32,735 bases of DNA from an uncultured Thiotrichales bacterium (lineage in GTDB: Bacteria; Pseudomonadota; Gammaproteobacteria; CAIRSR01), in the NCBI GenBank assembly GCA_903824965.1, contig CAIJYR010000075.1:1-32735 (forward strand), given 5' to 3'. Shown piece by piece: positions 20,012 through 30,089 of the stretch; position 1 is the first letter of the stretch; each line of letters begins with the position of its first letter. A model generated the notes under the pieces. The model was not told the origin of the DNA. It did no database searches and saw nothing but the letters and a program-made list of their open reading frames with translations. The position numbers were made by a program, and so were the translations under genes.

Positions 20012-21808
20012 TCATAAGTCCCCGTCTAAAGGCGGGGGTGGTTGACAGGGAGATGTAGGAAACTGGATACGATGCAAGGCAGCATAGTGGCCGTTTTGGG
20101 CAAGTAAGGTTGCATGCTTTCCCACTTCAATAATGCGCCCTTCGTCCATCACCACAATGCGATCTGCTCGTTCAATGGTGGAGAGGCGGTGTGCGACCAC
20201 AAGCGTGGTGCGCCTACGCATCAAGCCCTCCAAAGCCACCTGAATGTGGCGTTCCGACTCGCTGTCCAAGGCAGAAGTGGCCTCGTCCAGAATCAAGATC
20301 GGTGCGTCTTTGAGCAAAGCGCGGGCGATCGCAAGGCGCTGGCGTTGTCCGCCGGACAATCGCACACCATTTTCTCCCACCACGGTATCGAATCCATCCG
20401 GCAGTGCTGCAATAAACTCAAACGCACAAGCATCCCGTGCAGCGCGTTCGATCTCGGTAATTGTAGCACCCGCCTTATACCCATAGGCAATGTTGCGGGC
20501 AATGGTGTCGTTGAACAGCGTCACCTGTTGGGTGACTACGGCGATCTGTTCACGAAGGTTTGCCACGCGTAGATCCCGAAGATCGTACCCATCCAGCAGG
20601 ATACGCCCCTGCTGCGGATCGTGAAAACGTGCAAGCAGATGTACCAAGGTGGTTTTTCCGCTCCCCGATCGTCCTACAAAGGCAACCGTTTCCCCTGGGG
20701 CAATGCAGAGGTTGATCCCATGGAGCGCGTCGTGGTTCCCTTCGCGGTAGGCAAAAGAAACCCCCTGGTATTCCAGGCCACCAGAAACACATGGCACAAC
20801 CAACGTGCCGGTATCCGATTCCATTTCTTCATTGAGCAGCCCGAAAATGCTGACCCCTGCGGCAACCCCTCGCTGGATGCTGGCATTGACAGTCGTTAAT
20901 CGTTTGAGGGTCGGCAAGAGCAACATCATCGCGGCCATAAAAGACATAAACGTACCCACGCTGACCTGGTTCAGCATCGAAGGCAAGGTGGCGAGGTAGA
21001 TGACTCCCGCGAGCGCCAAAGACGCAATAAATTGGATCACAGGCGCACTCGCAGCACTGGTCGCAGCGTATTTCATCACCTGACGACGATTGCCCTCGTT
21101 GGACTGCTCGAAACGATGCTGCTCGTACTGCCTGCCACCAAATACTTTCACCACATCATGGCCTTCAATGGCTTCTCCGGCAACCTGTGCGATTTCTCCG
21201 ACCGAAGTCTGGATGCCCCGTGCAATGCGCCGGAAACGGCGACTGGCCGTAATGACAAGCCACCCAATCAGCGGCCCCATCACCATAAAAGCCATCGTCA
21301 ACACAGGGCTAAGATAAAACATCCAACCGAGCAAGCCACCTGCCGTCAGTCCATCGCGCACCACAGTCGTCACTGTACTGGTGGCTGCATCCGCTACTTG
21401 TTCCACGTCGTAGATGATCTTGGAAAGCAACGTACCCGAGGGATGATCGTGGTAAAAACGGGTTGGCAGATCCAACAAATGCGCGAACAAACGACCCCGC
21501 GTGTCCTTCACAACGTGCCGACCGATCCAGTCCATCCCATAACTCGATACGAAGGTGGCCATCCCCCGCACCAGAAAAATCCCCAACAACCACAAAGGTA
21601 CCAGGCGGATGATGGTGGGATCTTTTTGGACAAAACTACCGTCCAACAGGGGTCGCATGAGTGCAGCAAAGGCGGTTTCCGTCGAGGCTACGATGGCCAT
21701 GGCCAGGGTGGTCGCCAAAAACGCAGGCCAATACGGTTTGGCCAACGATAAAATCCGGCGATACACTTCACCGGCAGCCAGCTGTGTACCGGCGGAAGAT
21801 TCGGGCAT
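20012..21808 (-). CDS. msbA: MsbA-type lipid A/ABC exporter ATP-binding permease
   Basis: TM domain plus GRSGSGKTTLVHLLARF, LSGGQRQRLAIARALLKDAPILILDEATSALD. Confidence 0.92.
   Translation of the reverse strand: MPESSAGTQLAAGEVYRRILSLAKPYWPAFLATTLAMAIVASTETAFAALMRPLLDGSFVQKDPTIIRLVPLWLLGIFLVRGMATFVSSYGMDWIGRHVVKDTRGRLFAHLLDLPTRFYHDHPSGTLLSKIIYDVEQVADAATSTVTTVVRDGLTAGGLLGWMFYLSPVLTMAFMVMGPLIGWLVITASRRFRRIARGIQTSVGEIAQVAGEAIEGHDVVKVFGGRQYEQHRFEQSNEGNRRQVMKYAATSAASAPVIQFIASLALAGVIYLATLPSMLNQVSVGTFMSFMAAMMLLLPTLKRLTTVNASIQRGVAAGVSIFGLLNEEMESDTGTLVVPCVSGGLEYQGVSFAYREGNHDALHGINLCIAPGETVAFVGRSGSGKTTLVHLLARFHDPQQGRILLDGYDLRDLRVANLREQIAVVTQQVTLFNDTIARNIAYGYKAGATITEIERAARDACAFEFIAALPDGFDTVVGENGVRLSGGQRQRLAIARALLKDAPILILDEATSALDSESERHIQVALEGLMRRRTTLVVAHRLSTIERADRIVVMDEGRIIEVGKHATLLAQNGHYAALHRIQFPTSPCQPPPPLDGDL
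20015..20044 (-). repeat. IS200/IS605-end-like hairpin overlapping the msbA 3' end
   Basis: ccccgtc-taaa-ggcgggg; encodes the C-terminal PPPPLDGDL of MsbA. Confidence 0.5.
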
Positions 21809-21820
21809 AGTGACCGTTCG

Positions 21821-22264
21821 TTAGTGGGTTAGAGGGGAATGAACAGCACTTGGGCGGGTCGCAAAGGTGAGGTGGGTGAGTCCCACCTGACGCGCTGCAT
21901 CCATCACGGTCACGACCGATTGGTGAGAGGCCAAGCCGTCGGCGTCAATGACGACCCAGGGTTCTTTCGATCCGGACAGGGAGGCTGCTCCCTGCAAGGC
22001 CGTGCGTATCGTTGGGAGCGATTGATCGGGCAGTGTCTCCCCCTGCAGGTGGTAGCGTCCTTGGGCGTCGATACTGACCTCAATGTTGTTTTCTGCGTGT
22101 GCCGATTCTGCCGAGTCTGCCGTTGGCAATTCGAGGTGAATCTCTGTCTTTTGTGTAAAACTGGTTGTTACCATAAAAAAAAGCAACAAATTGAATACAA
22201 CGTCAATCAACGCCGTCAGGTTAATAAAACGTGGACACGCTTGACGGCGGGGGCGTAGGTTCAC
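21821..22264 (-). CDS. exbD: ExbD/TolR-type biopolymer transport protein
   Basis: FINLTALIDVVFNLLLFFMVTTSF, WVVIDADGLASHQSVVTVMDAARQVGL. Confidence 0.92.
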   Translation of the reverse strand: MNLRPRRQACPRFINLTALIDVVFNLLLFFMVTTSFTQKTEIHLELPTADSAESAHAENNIEVSIDAQGRYHLQGETLPDQSLPTIRTALQGAASLSGSKEPWVVIDADGLASHQSVVTVMDAARQVGLTHLTFATRPSAVHSPLTH

Positions 22265-22899
22265 AAATGCGTCTCCGGTTCTCTTTCGCGCACACCTTCG
22301 CCATTGTGGATGGCATCGACCAATCGAAGGGCCGCTTGCTCTATCGTGATCACGAGATCCCCCACCTTAGACTGGAAGTAGCGATGAAAGAGCAACGCAG
22401 GAATCGCGATCCCGAGCCCCGAAGCAGTGGTAATGAGGGCAATCGAAATACCATTGGACATCAAAGCAGGGTTGCCCACCCCCTGTTCGGAGATCACGTT
22501 AAAAGTTTTGATCATGCCAATGGTGGTACCGAGCAGTCCGATCAGGGGAGAAACCTCGGCAATGGTGCCTAAGGTGTTCAAAAATCGCTCTAGGTTGGCT
22601 ACAACGTGACGCCCAGCATCCTCGATGCTCTGTTTCATGCTTTCACGGCTTGCGTGACGGTTGTAAAGACCCGTTGCCAAGAGTTGGCCAAGCGGAGAGT
22701 GTGTGTGCAAGTGCTCAAGGTAGGCGTCGTCAATGGGTTTTGTCCGAATCCATTCCAAAACCTCGTGCAGCAAACGGGGCGGCACAACCCGTCGACGTCG
22801 CAACATCCAGCCACGCTCTAGTACGATTGCCATGGCAATCACAGAACAGCCCAAAATAGGCCACATCAACCAACCACCCGCACGGATGAGATCAAACAC
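22261..22899 (-). CDS. exbB: ExbB/MotA/TolQ proton channel family protein (GTG start proposed)
   Basis: FDLIRAGGWLMWPILGCSVIAMAIVLERGWML...LGTIAEVSPLIGLLGTTIGMIKTF...ALITTASGLGIAIPALLFHRYF. Confidence 0.92.
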   Translation of the reverse strand: MFDLIRAGGWLMWPILGCSVIAMAIVLERGWMLRRRRVVPPRLLHEVLEWIRTKPIDDAYLEHLHTHSPLGQLLATGLYNRHASRESMKQSIEDAGRHVVANLERFLNTLGTIAEVSPLIGLLGTTIGMIKTFNVISEQGVGNPALMSNGISIALITTASGLGIAIPALLFHRYFQSKVGDLVITIEQAALRLVDAIHNGEGVREREPETHL

Positions 22900-22916
22900 G
22901 GTTTTTCTCCCTCCCC

Positions 22917-23810
22917 TCAACGCCGATGGCCATCCGCGTTGTGCATTGGTCGGATCGGTCTTTTCTGGGATTCCTTGTGGGCTGCTTTGTGGGCTGCTTT
23001 GTGGACTTCTTTGTGGACTTCTTTGTGGGATTCTTTGCGTGCGGGGTGCTGATTTTTGGGGGGTGACGTATCCACCATGTGTACCAGTTTCAACAACGTG
23101 TTGACCACTTCTGGGCTTGCCTCTTCCCATCGGCCTCGGCGCAGATCACGGGGCAGTGCCACAGGGCCAAATCGGATTCGCATGAGTCGACTGACTTGGA
23201 TACCCTGCGATTCCCAAAGACGCCGCACCTCTCGGTGGCGTCCCTCTTTGAGCACCCCATGGTACCAGTGGTTGGCCCCTTCGCCCCCTGCATCGGTCAG
23301 TCGCTCAAAACGGGCAGGGCCGTCTTCTAAATCAACCTGCGTACACAGGCGCTTTCGTGTTTCCTCGTCCACAGGCCCAAGGACACGCATCGCGTACTCT
23401 CGTTCCAGCGCGTGCGAGGGGTGCATCAGGCGGTTGGCCAATTCTCCGTCCGTGGTGAGGATAATCAGTCCACTGGTATTGATGTCTAGGCGCCCCACCG
23501 AAACCCAGCGGCTGTTGCGTGTCAGGGGGAGGTGTTCGTAAATCGTTGGACGACCTTGTGGGTCAGACCGCGTGCAGACCTCTCCCTCCGGTTTGTGGTA
23601 GAGCAACACGCGCCGACGCGCAGCCGTTGCCCGCAGGGTGATCGGTTGACCATCGATCCGGATGTTCTCCGTGCCTGTGACCCGTTGGCCCAGGGTGGCA
23701 CGCACCCCGTCCACGGAGATTCTCCCTGCTTCGATCCAGGTCTCGACCGCACGCCGTGAACCAGCACCCGTTCGTGCCAACACTTTTTGGAGCTTCTCGC
23801 CGCTTATCAT
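22917..23810 (-). CDS. rluB: RluB-type 23S rRNA pseudouridine synthase with K/H-rich repetitive C-terminal tail
   Basis: EKLQKVLARTGAGSRRAVETWIEAGRISVDG, VGRLDINTSGLIILTTDGELANRLMHPSH, LKEGRHREVRRLWES. Confidence 0.9.
   Translation of the reverse strand: MISGEKLQKVLARTGAGSRRAVETWIEAGRISVDGVRATLGQRVTGTENIRIDGQPITLRATAARRRVLLYHKPEGEVCTRSDPQGRPTIYEHLPLTRNSRWVSVGRLDINTSGLIILTTDGELANRLMHPSHALEREYAMRVLGPVDEETRKRLCTQVDLEDGPARFERLTDAGGEGANHWYHGVLKEGRHREVRRLWESQGIQVSRLMRIRFGPVALPRDLRRGRWEEASPEVVNTLLKLVHMVDTSPPKNQHPARKESHKEVHKEVHKAAHKAAHKESQKRPIRPMHNADGHRR
22968..23039. repeat. Six imperfect 12-bp tandem units in the rluB 3' end
   Basis: ggattccttgtg/ggctgctttgtg x2/gacttctttgtg x2/ggattctttgcg. Confidence 0.92.
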
Positions 23811-23896
23811 CGTGTGATTGAAACAACCATGGTGGTACTTCTCGCCAAAAAACATGCTCGTGATAGCCTCGGAGAGGCGTATACGACAATATAGTG

Positions 23897-25096
23897 CTAC
23901 AACCTGCCCCGCAGATCGCGATGCTGAAACCCCACAAGATCAGCCTCGACACCACGGGTCATCGCCATCACCTTAAAGATTTCGCCCATTTCTTGGGGCA
24001 GGGTGAGACGCCGCACCTGGTTGGCCAAAGACAGTTGCGCTGCTACATCGGTGGGATCGAGGGGAGAGAACGCATCCAGGATGCCAGTCGCAAGCAAAAA
24101 GTGCGCTTGGTGCGTATAGCCAGAGACCGCCATCCCAGAGGCGACTGCAGCTTCCGCAAGTGCGGTAAAATCGACGTGTGCCGTAATGTCTTGCAAGCCA
24201 GGCAAGATCAAAGGGTCGTAGTGACAGCGGTGACGGTAGTGACAAGCAAGGGTGCCCGTAGACCGCTCAGGGTGATAATACTCCCGACCCGGATAGCCGT
24301 AATCCACCAGAATCAGCCCGCCACGGGAAAGGCGATTGGCCAAGGTGGTCAACCAGGCAGGGGCAGCGAGCGACCGCTCAGAAACATACCCAATCCCGAG
24401 TGTCTGTCCGTATTGATCATTCCAGGCTTCTAGTGCAGCGGCCAACGGCCCCTCTGCGGGAAGCGCATACCAGACAAATTGGTTCTCCTCCCACCCCACA
24501 CGATGCTCCAACAGTCCCTGCTCCGACAGCTCAAAACGGTAGACAGGCAGCGCATCCAGCAGTTCGTTCGCGACCACCACCCCCGTCCAGCCTGGATCGG
24601 GTAGATCGCTACACCACAAGACACGATCGATCCAGTGAGGAAGGCGTGTCGCAATGGTTTCCGTTTGGCGAGCACGCAATTCTCCCGATCGTTCTAAGAT
24701 ACGGTACCGATGGGGCATAACACCCATCGTCTCCAGGGCTTCTAGGAGATCAACTGCCAAGGCACCCGTCCCGGCACCGACTTCTAGCACCTCTCCGCCA
24801 CCGATTTGTGCCAAAATCTCCGCAACCTGCCGCGCAAGACAACGACCAAAAAGCGGCGAGATCTCAGGCGCAGTCACAAAATCACCCTGCGCACCGAATT
24901 TATGCAATCCGCCGCTATAATATCCAAGGTTCGGCGTATAAAGAACCGTTTCCATGTACTCCGCAAAGGACAGGGAACCCCCTGCGTCGGCAATACGTTC
25001 ACGCAGAAGTGCTACCATTTCTTCTACCCGTGCCAACTCCTCAGGCACCAAGGGCGGCAATCCTTCAGGGACAGAAAAAGGGGATCGTGGTGGCAT
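23897..25096 (-). CDS. MidA/NDUFAF7-type SAM-dependent methyltransferase
   Basis: SFAEYMETVLYTPNLGYYSGGLHKFGAQGDFVTAPEISPLFGRCLARQ, EVGAGTGALAVDLL, VVANELLDALPVYRF, LILVDYGYPGREYYHPERSTGTLACHYRHR. Confidence 0.9.
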   Translation of the reverse strand: MPPRSPFSVPEGLPPLVPEELARVEEMVALLRERIADAGGSLSFAEYMETVLYTPNLGYYSGGLHKFGAQGDFVTAPEISPLFGRCLARQVAEILAQIGGGEVLEVGAGTGALAVDLLEALETMGVMPHRYRILERSGELRARQTETIATRLPHWIDRVLWCSDLPDPGWTGVVVANELLDALPVYRFELSEQGLLEHRVGWEENQFVWYALPAEGPLAAALEAWNDQYGQTLGIGYVSERSLAAPAWLTTLANRLSRGGLILVDYGYPGREYYHPERSTGTLACHYRHRCHYDPLILPGLQDITAHVDFTALAEAAVASGMAVSGYTHQAHFLLATGILDAFSPLDPTDVAAQLSLANQVRRLTLPQEMGEIFKVMAMTRGVEADLVGFQHRDLRGRL

Positions 25097-25194
25097 GGTT
25101 CCTGTGTATCTTCTCGATTCTGTTACCACTTATTCCCGATCCAAGTTATTTCAGAGGGGAGGCTGATTCGGGAAAAGAGGCAGTGATACGGTTA

Positions 25195-25773
25195 TCACAG
25201 CGTATTCCAACGGGTGCGCCTGCGCCACTGCACCATCTTGGGGATAAACAGGCTCACCACCAACGTCGTCAGTGCGACCATCGCACCCGCCACAAACCAA
25301 TCCCGCGCCGTGCGATCCTTGAGTGTCGCGTTCTCTTGCCGGAGTGAGTCAATGGTTCGATGCAGCTCCGCTTGGATGCGTTGGTTATCGTCGCGCAATT
25401 TCTGGATGATGCGATCCGTTTTGGCATGTTGATCCGTGATTTCCTTCATGGCCGACTGTAAACGGTTGTTTTCCTCTTGGAGCGTCGCCATTTTTTGCTC
25501 TTCTTGTGCCAATCGATCACGGGCCGCAGGAACATCCTCCAGAAAACGGGTCAAGATCCAACCCTCTGCCCCCTGTACCCGCACACGTGTATTTTCGCTA
25601 TCGGCCTCCAGCACCTCTACCTCGGTACCACTCGGCAGCATTTTGAGGATCTTGTGCTCGGTGGTCGTTCCAGTACGCAGGGGAACTGTGAGGGTGTCTG
25701 TGACGTAACGTACCGGCTCCGCAACGGTGCAGAGGGGGAGCAGCAGAAACAAACTGACCAATAGACGGTACAC
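25195..25773 (-). CDS. SH3-domain membrane protein (TIGR04211-like)
   Basis: Signal peptide, RYVTDTLTVPLRTGTTTEHKILKMLPSGTEVEVLE, coiled coil, C-terminal TM. Confidence 0.8.
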   Translation of the reverse strand: MYRLLVSLFLLLPLCTVAEPVRYVTDTLTVPLRTGTTTEHKILKMLPSGTEVEVLEADSENTRVRVQGAEGWILTRFLEDVPAARDRLAQEEQKMATLQEENNRLQSAMKEITDQHAKTDRIIQKLRDDNQRIQAELHRTIDSLRQENATLKDRTARDWFVAGAMVALTTLVVSLFIPKMVQWRRRTRWNTL

Positions 25774-25893
25774 AGTGCCTCCAGTGGGTGCGCAAGTGGA
25801 TGTTTCGCCTGGTTTACCGACAGAACATCCCTCCGAGGCAAGTCGGATGAGGAATTTTCTAGGGTGTACCTGGGCAGATACGTAACATTTTGC

Positions 25894-27927
25894 CTATCTC
25901 TTAGGGAAGATCCTACCTGATTTTACGGTGACTTGCGTCTTTTTCACAGAACCCTTGCTGCCCCACGCAGCGCCTTCTACCGATTCACCGGGCACGAGCG
26001 CCGCTTTCCCACGACCCACGAGATCAGCACGTCCCATCTGGCGCAACGCTTTGCGTAGCAAGGGCCAGTTCGCGGGATCGTGCCAGCGCAAAAAGGCTTT
26101 CTGTAACCGTCGCTGATAACCTCCCTTGGGGATGTACACCTCTTCTGCTTCCCAGTGGGCGTGGCGCAGGGGGTTGCGGTGGGTATGGTACATCGTGGTG
26201 GCAAGAGCCATCGGGGAGGGCAAGAACGTTTGTACCTGATCAAGTCGGTACTGGTTGCGCTTGAGCCAGAGGGCAAGAGCCAGCATGTCCTCGTCGCGGG
26301 TTCCTGGATGGGCCGCAATAAAATACGGAATCAGGTACTGCTCCTTACCGGCTTCTGCGGAATAGCGATCGAAGAGGGTTTTGAAGCGATCGTAGGCTGC
26401 AAGACTCGGTTTCATCATTTTTGCAAGAGGTTCGGGGACAATGTGTTCGGGTGCGATTTTAAGATAACCGCCAACATGGTGAGTGACAAGTTCACGCAAA
26501 TATTCAGGGGAAAGCACCGCAAGGTCATAGCGCAGTCCAGAGGCCACGAGCACCCGTCGGACACCGCGAAGGTCTCGGGCACGCCGATATAGCTGGAGGA
26601 GTGGCCCGTGGTCGGTCATCAACCGAGAACAGACCTTTGGATAAAGGCACGACAGACGTCGGCAAACCGACTCGATGCCTATTTCCCTGCAACGCATTCG
26701 GTACATGTTGGCCGTTGGGCCGCCCACGTCCGAAATGACACCGGTAAAACCCGGTACCGTATCTCGCACCTGTTCGATCTCGCGCAGGACGGACGCCTCC
26801 GAACGGGACTGCACAAGACGGCCCTCGTGCACCGTGATGGAACAAAAGGTACATCCCCCGAAACAACCCCGCAGGATCGTCACCGAGCACTGTACCATTT
26901 CATACGCAGGGATGGTCTGATGGCCATAGGCAGGATGGGGCCGACGGGCATAGGGCAACTCGTAGATCCGATCCAATTCTTGGGTCGTGAGTGGAAAGGG
27001 CGGCGGATTCACCCACAGGTCACGATCGCCGTGGCGTTGTACCAGGATTTTGGCGTTCCCTGGATTGCTCTCTCGGTGCAGGATGTGCGATGCCTCGGCA
27101 TAGCGCAGGGGATCGTGTCGCACCTCCTCAAAGGAGGGCAACCGCAGAACACCCTCCGGCAGGAGCGAGGAAGCACGACGTACAAAGGCGCTTCCCCGTA
27201 GATCCTGCATCGTGTGAATCGATTCTCCGCGTGCGAGGCGAGCTGCGAGTTCCACAATGGCACGCTCCGCATTGCCATACAGAAGCAGATCGGCCTTGGC
27301 ATCCACCAAAAGGGATCGGCGTACCTGATCCGACCAATAATCATAGTGGGCCACACGTCGCAAACTGGCCTCGATGCCACCGAGGATGATGGGCGTTTCT
27401 GGAAAAACCTCACGAAGACGTTGGCAGTAGACCAGCACCGCCCGATCAGGGCGTCGTCCCGCCTCGCCACCCGGGGTATAGGCATCATTGGTTCGCAGCC
27501 GTCGATCGGCCGTGTAGTGGTTCACCATAGAGTCCATGTTTCCTGCAGTGACGCCACAGAACAAGGTCGGTTGGCCCATGCTTTGGAAAGCATCCCCCTG
27601 ACGCCAATCGGGCTGCGCAAGGATGCCTACGCGGTAGCCTTGTGCTTCCAGCAAGCGTCCCACCAGCGCCATGCCAAAACTCGGATGATCCACATAGGCA
27701 TCGCCTGTGACCAGGAGGATGTCGCACGCATCCCAACCCAGCACGTCCATTTCTGCGCGAGACATGGGCAAAAACGGTGCAACCCCGAAGCACTCGGCCC
27801 AAAACGGCGGGTACGCAAAAAGATCAGGGGCCGACGAAAAAACGTCGCGACACCGATCACCCCCGACACGCAGACCTTCAGGCAGACCTTCAGGCACGCT
27901 TTCTTGGAGAACGTTCTTTTTTTTCAT
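25894..27927 (-). CDS. YgiQ family radical SAM protein
   Basis: [63 protein letters not shown]. Confidence 0.95.
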   Translation of the reverse strand: MKKKNVLQESVPEGLPEGLRVGGDRCRDVFSSAPDLFAYPPFWAECFGVAPFLPMSRAEMDVLGWDACDILLVTGDAYVDHPSFGMALVGRLLEAQGYRVGILAQPDWRQGDAFQSMGQPTLFCGVTAGNMDSMVNHYTADRRLRTNDAYTPGGEAGRRPDRAVLVYCQRLREVFPETPIILGGIEASLRRVAHYDYWSDQVRRSLLVDAKADLLLYGNAERAIVELAARLARGESIHTMQDLRGSAFVRRASSLLPEGVLRLPSFEEVRHDPLRYAEASHILHRESNPGNAKILVQRHGDRDLWVNPPPFPLTTQELDRIYELPYARRPHPAYGHQTIPAYEMVQCSVTILRGCFGGCTFCSITVHEGRLVQSRSEASVLREIEQVRDTVPGFTGVISDVGGPTANMYRMRCREIGIESVCRRLSCLYPKVCSRLMTDHGPLLQLYRRARDLRGVRRVLVASGLRYDLAVLSPEYLRELVTHHVGGYLKIAPEHIVPEPLAKMMKPSLAAYDRFKTLFDRYSAEAGKEQYLIPYFIAAHPGTRDEDMLALALWLKRNQYRLDQVQTFLPSPMALATTMYHTHRNPLRHAHWEAEEVYIPKGGYQRRLQKAFLRWHDPANWPLLRKALRQMGRADLVGRGKAALVPGESVEGAAWGSKGSVKKTQVTVKSGRIFPKR
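27871..27894. repeat. 12-bp perfect tandem duplication in the ygiQ 5' end
   Basis: (cagaccttcagg)x2, encodes PEGLPEGL. Confidence 0.85.
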
Positions 27928-27977
27928 CGAGGGGGCGTCATGGTTTTGGCGTTGTGTCGGCACCGACTGTGCGTGGA

Positions 27978-28358
27978 TCAAACCCCTTGGGTTGGAATGG
28001 CGTGGCGAATGTCCTTGATGCGGTTGTCGGCGTAGACGTACACCAGAGATGGCTTATGTTGGCCTCGTTCTTGCTCAGAGACTGCAACATAGGCGCAGAC
28101 AATGACGAGGTGTCCCGGGGCCGCTTTGTGTGCGGCAGCACCATTGACCGAGATGATACCCGATCCCTCTTGCGCACGAATGGCATAGGTCACGAAGCGT
28201 TCGCCATTGTTGATGTTGTAGATATGGATCTGTTCGTACTCATGGATCCCTGCAGCATCAAGCAACCGTCCATCAATGGCGCAAGAACCCTCGTACTCTA
28301 GTTCGGCGTGCGTGACGGTGACGCGGTGCAGTTTCGCTTTCAACAGGGTGCACTGCAT
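27978..28358 (-). CDS. panD: Aspartate 1-decarboxylase
   Basis: [29 protein letters not shown] (GS self-cleavage site), [29 protein letters not shown]. Confidence 0.95.
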   Translation of the reverse strand: MQCTLLKAKLHRVTVTHAELEYEGSCAIDGRLLDAAGIHEYEQIHIYNINNGERFVTYAIRAQEGSGIISVNGAAAHKAAPGHLVIVCAYVAVSEQERGQHKPSLVYVYADNRIKDIRHAIPTQGV

Positions 28359-28527
28359 GGTAGGAGATGCCTCTATGTCTGTGGTAGGGAATGCACATAG
28401 TGTAATAGCCATCCGCCTCATCGCACACTGTTTCCGTCGCTCCTTGGAACAGAGCAGGGTGAGCGGCATCGTTTCTTACCCATCAGTATTTTTTTCGTTC
28501 TATCGCTTGCAAAAGTAAAAATACGTA

Positions 28528-28581
28528 TTGACATGTAGAACGGTAAGGGTAACATGCACTACACATAAGGGTAAACCCTTA
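28528..28581 (+). promoter_or_regulatory. Promoter-like sequence with TAAGGGT operator-like repeats upstream of the DUF3579-like gene
   Basis: ttgaca-N16-taacat; taagggtaa at 28543 and 28566; 16-bp perfect palindrome taagggtaaaccctta at 28566-28581. Confidence 0.5.
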
Positions 28582-28654
28582 CTGCGTGATCGATATCACC
28601 CAGCCCCCTTTCAACGCTGCACCCCAGCACCCCCAAGCACCGAGGAACGCCATC

Positions 28655-28960
28655 ATGATGTCCCATGACAAACACGAAAGCTTTGTGATTCAAGGTCTGA
28701 CCAACCAAGGGCGCGTCTTCCGCCCCAGCAACTGGGCAGAGCGTCTGCAGTGCTGCATGACTACCTTCGGGCCCCAGCGCAAGCAGGAATATTCTCCACA
28801 CATCCATATTAGCTTCCAGCGCGGTGTCAAATCCCTGGTGGTAGAGCAAAGTCTTTGGGAGGCCAATCCAGACGGCTACGAGTTCCTGATTTCCTTCGCC
28901 GAGGACAACAACCTGAAGGTGCTCGACACGCAGGAAGCAGAAGCGTCCGTGAGTCATTAA
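28655..28960 (+). CDS. DUF3579-like conserved hypothetical protein
   Basis: FVIQGLTNQGRVFRPSNWAERLQCCMTTFGPQRKQEYSPHIHISFQRGVKSLVVEQSLWEANPDGYEFLISFAEDNNLKV. Confidence 0.75.
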   Translation: MMSHDKHESFVIQGLTNQGRVFRPSNWAERLQCCMTTFGPQRKQEYSPHIHISFQRGVKSLVVEQSLWEANPDGYEFLISFAEDNNLKVLDTQEAEASVSH

Positions 28961-28987
28961 GCCCGTGTATGGCAGAGGATAGCGTAA

Positions 28988-30064
28988 GTGCCTGTAAGGA
29001 TTGATGGCCCATGTGGCTCCGATATTCTGGTGGTGACGCGACATTTTGCACTTCGCTGGGGTGGTGCTGAGCATTCGTTGGCAGCGGTGGTTGACGAACT
29101 GCGCACAGTACACCCCAGTTGGACGTGGTCAGTAAGCGATGGTGGATTCGACCCTCCGGATCGTCTCCGTGCGCTCCCCCTGGTTCAGTTGTTGTTGCGA
29201 CGCAGCGGATTGCGGCGTGTTGCTGCGTGTTTTCAAGGACAGTTGGCGTTGGTGCAATCGTTGATTGGGCCATCCATGATCAATGGGTTGCCCGAGTCGG
29301 TGGTGGCGGTCTATTTTGCGCGAGATGTGCGGTATTGGGACGAGTGGTCTAACCACGAAGTTGGGGTACGTCGCACCCTAAAAGATCTCTACCGAATGGT
29401 TCAGGTGCCGTTGTTGGCATTTTTTCGACGTGAGGTACGCGGGGCGCTCCGTCGTGCAAATCTTGTCGTTGCGAACTCGCACTTTATGGCGGATCGTATC
29501 CATGCATTCTGTGGTCGAGAGGCGGTCGTGGTGTATCCCCGTACGCCGATTGCAACGCTACCATTGCCAGAAGAGGCAGGCGCTGTCGGGATGATTGGCG
29601 ATGGTGCCGACAAGGGTGGGCATGTTTTGCGTGCCTTGGCGGTGCGCTTTCCTGAGGTGACGTTCCGCCTCCATGCACGCCAAGCGGCGCGTACCCCTCT
29701 GCCAAGCAATGTGGTCTTCGCAGGCTGGGAGGCAGATCCCGCCCGTCTTTATCGCGGACTGCGGCTGGTGGTAGTTCCTTCGCAGGTCGCAGAGGCGTAT
29801 GGGCGGGTCGCTTTGGAAGCTCTAGGCCATGGTGTGCCTGTGTTGGTGAGTCGTACAGGTGGCTTGCCCGAAACGGTACCCGACCTCAGTTGGACGGTTG
29901 CGGACTATGAAAACTCCGAAGCGTGGTGTGCTGCTTTTGCAGAGGCGTGGCCTGTGGCCCCGTCCCGCCGCGAGGCGGCTTATACCTTCGCGGTTGCAAA
30001 GCGGCACCTGGTGGACGATCAACACGAGCACCTGGTACGGAAAATATTGGCGCTGACCTCGTAG
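28988..30064 (+). CDS. GT4-like glycosyltransferase (GTG start)
   Basis: LRWGGAEHSLAAVV, NLVVANSHFMADRI, PSQVAEAYGRVALEALGHGVPVLVSRTGGLPE. Confidence 0.85.
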   Translation: MPVRIDGPCGSDILVVTRHFALRWGGAEHSLAAVVDELRTVHPSWTWSVSDGGFDPPDRLRALPLVQLLLRRSGLRRVAACFQGQLALVQSLIGPSMINGLPESVVAVYFARDVRYWDEWSNHEVGVRRTLKDLYRMVQVPLLAFFRREVRGALRRANLVVANSHFMADRIHAFCGREAVVVYPRTPIATLPLPEEAGAVGMIGDGADKGGHVLRALAVRFPEVTFRLHARQAARTPLPSNVVFAGWEADPARLYRGLRLVVVPSQVAEAYGRVALEALGHGVPVLVSRTGGLPETVPDLSWTVADYENSEAWCAAFAEAWPVAPSRREAAYTFAVAKRHLVDDQHEHLVRKILALTS

Positions 30065-30089
30065 AAACATCAGCCGTAGCGACTGGTGT

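Noticed and set aside
22968-23039. CRISPR-like array
   Set aside because: Units are contiguous 12-mers without spacers, inside a coding sequence.
22733-23104. + strand ORF with CGLLCGLLCGLLCG repeats
   Set aside because: Generated by reading the rluB 12-bp repeat on the opposite strand.
22261-23130. 289-aa ExbB with N-terminal extension
   Set aside because: The extension overlaps the repetitive rluB tail in another frame; ExbB homology begins at FDLIRAGGW after a GTG.
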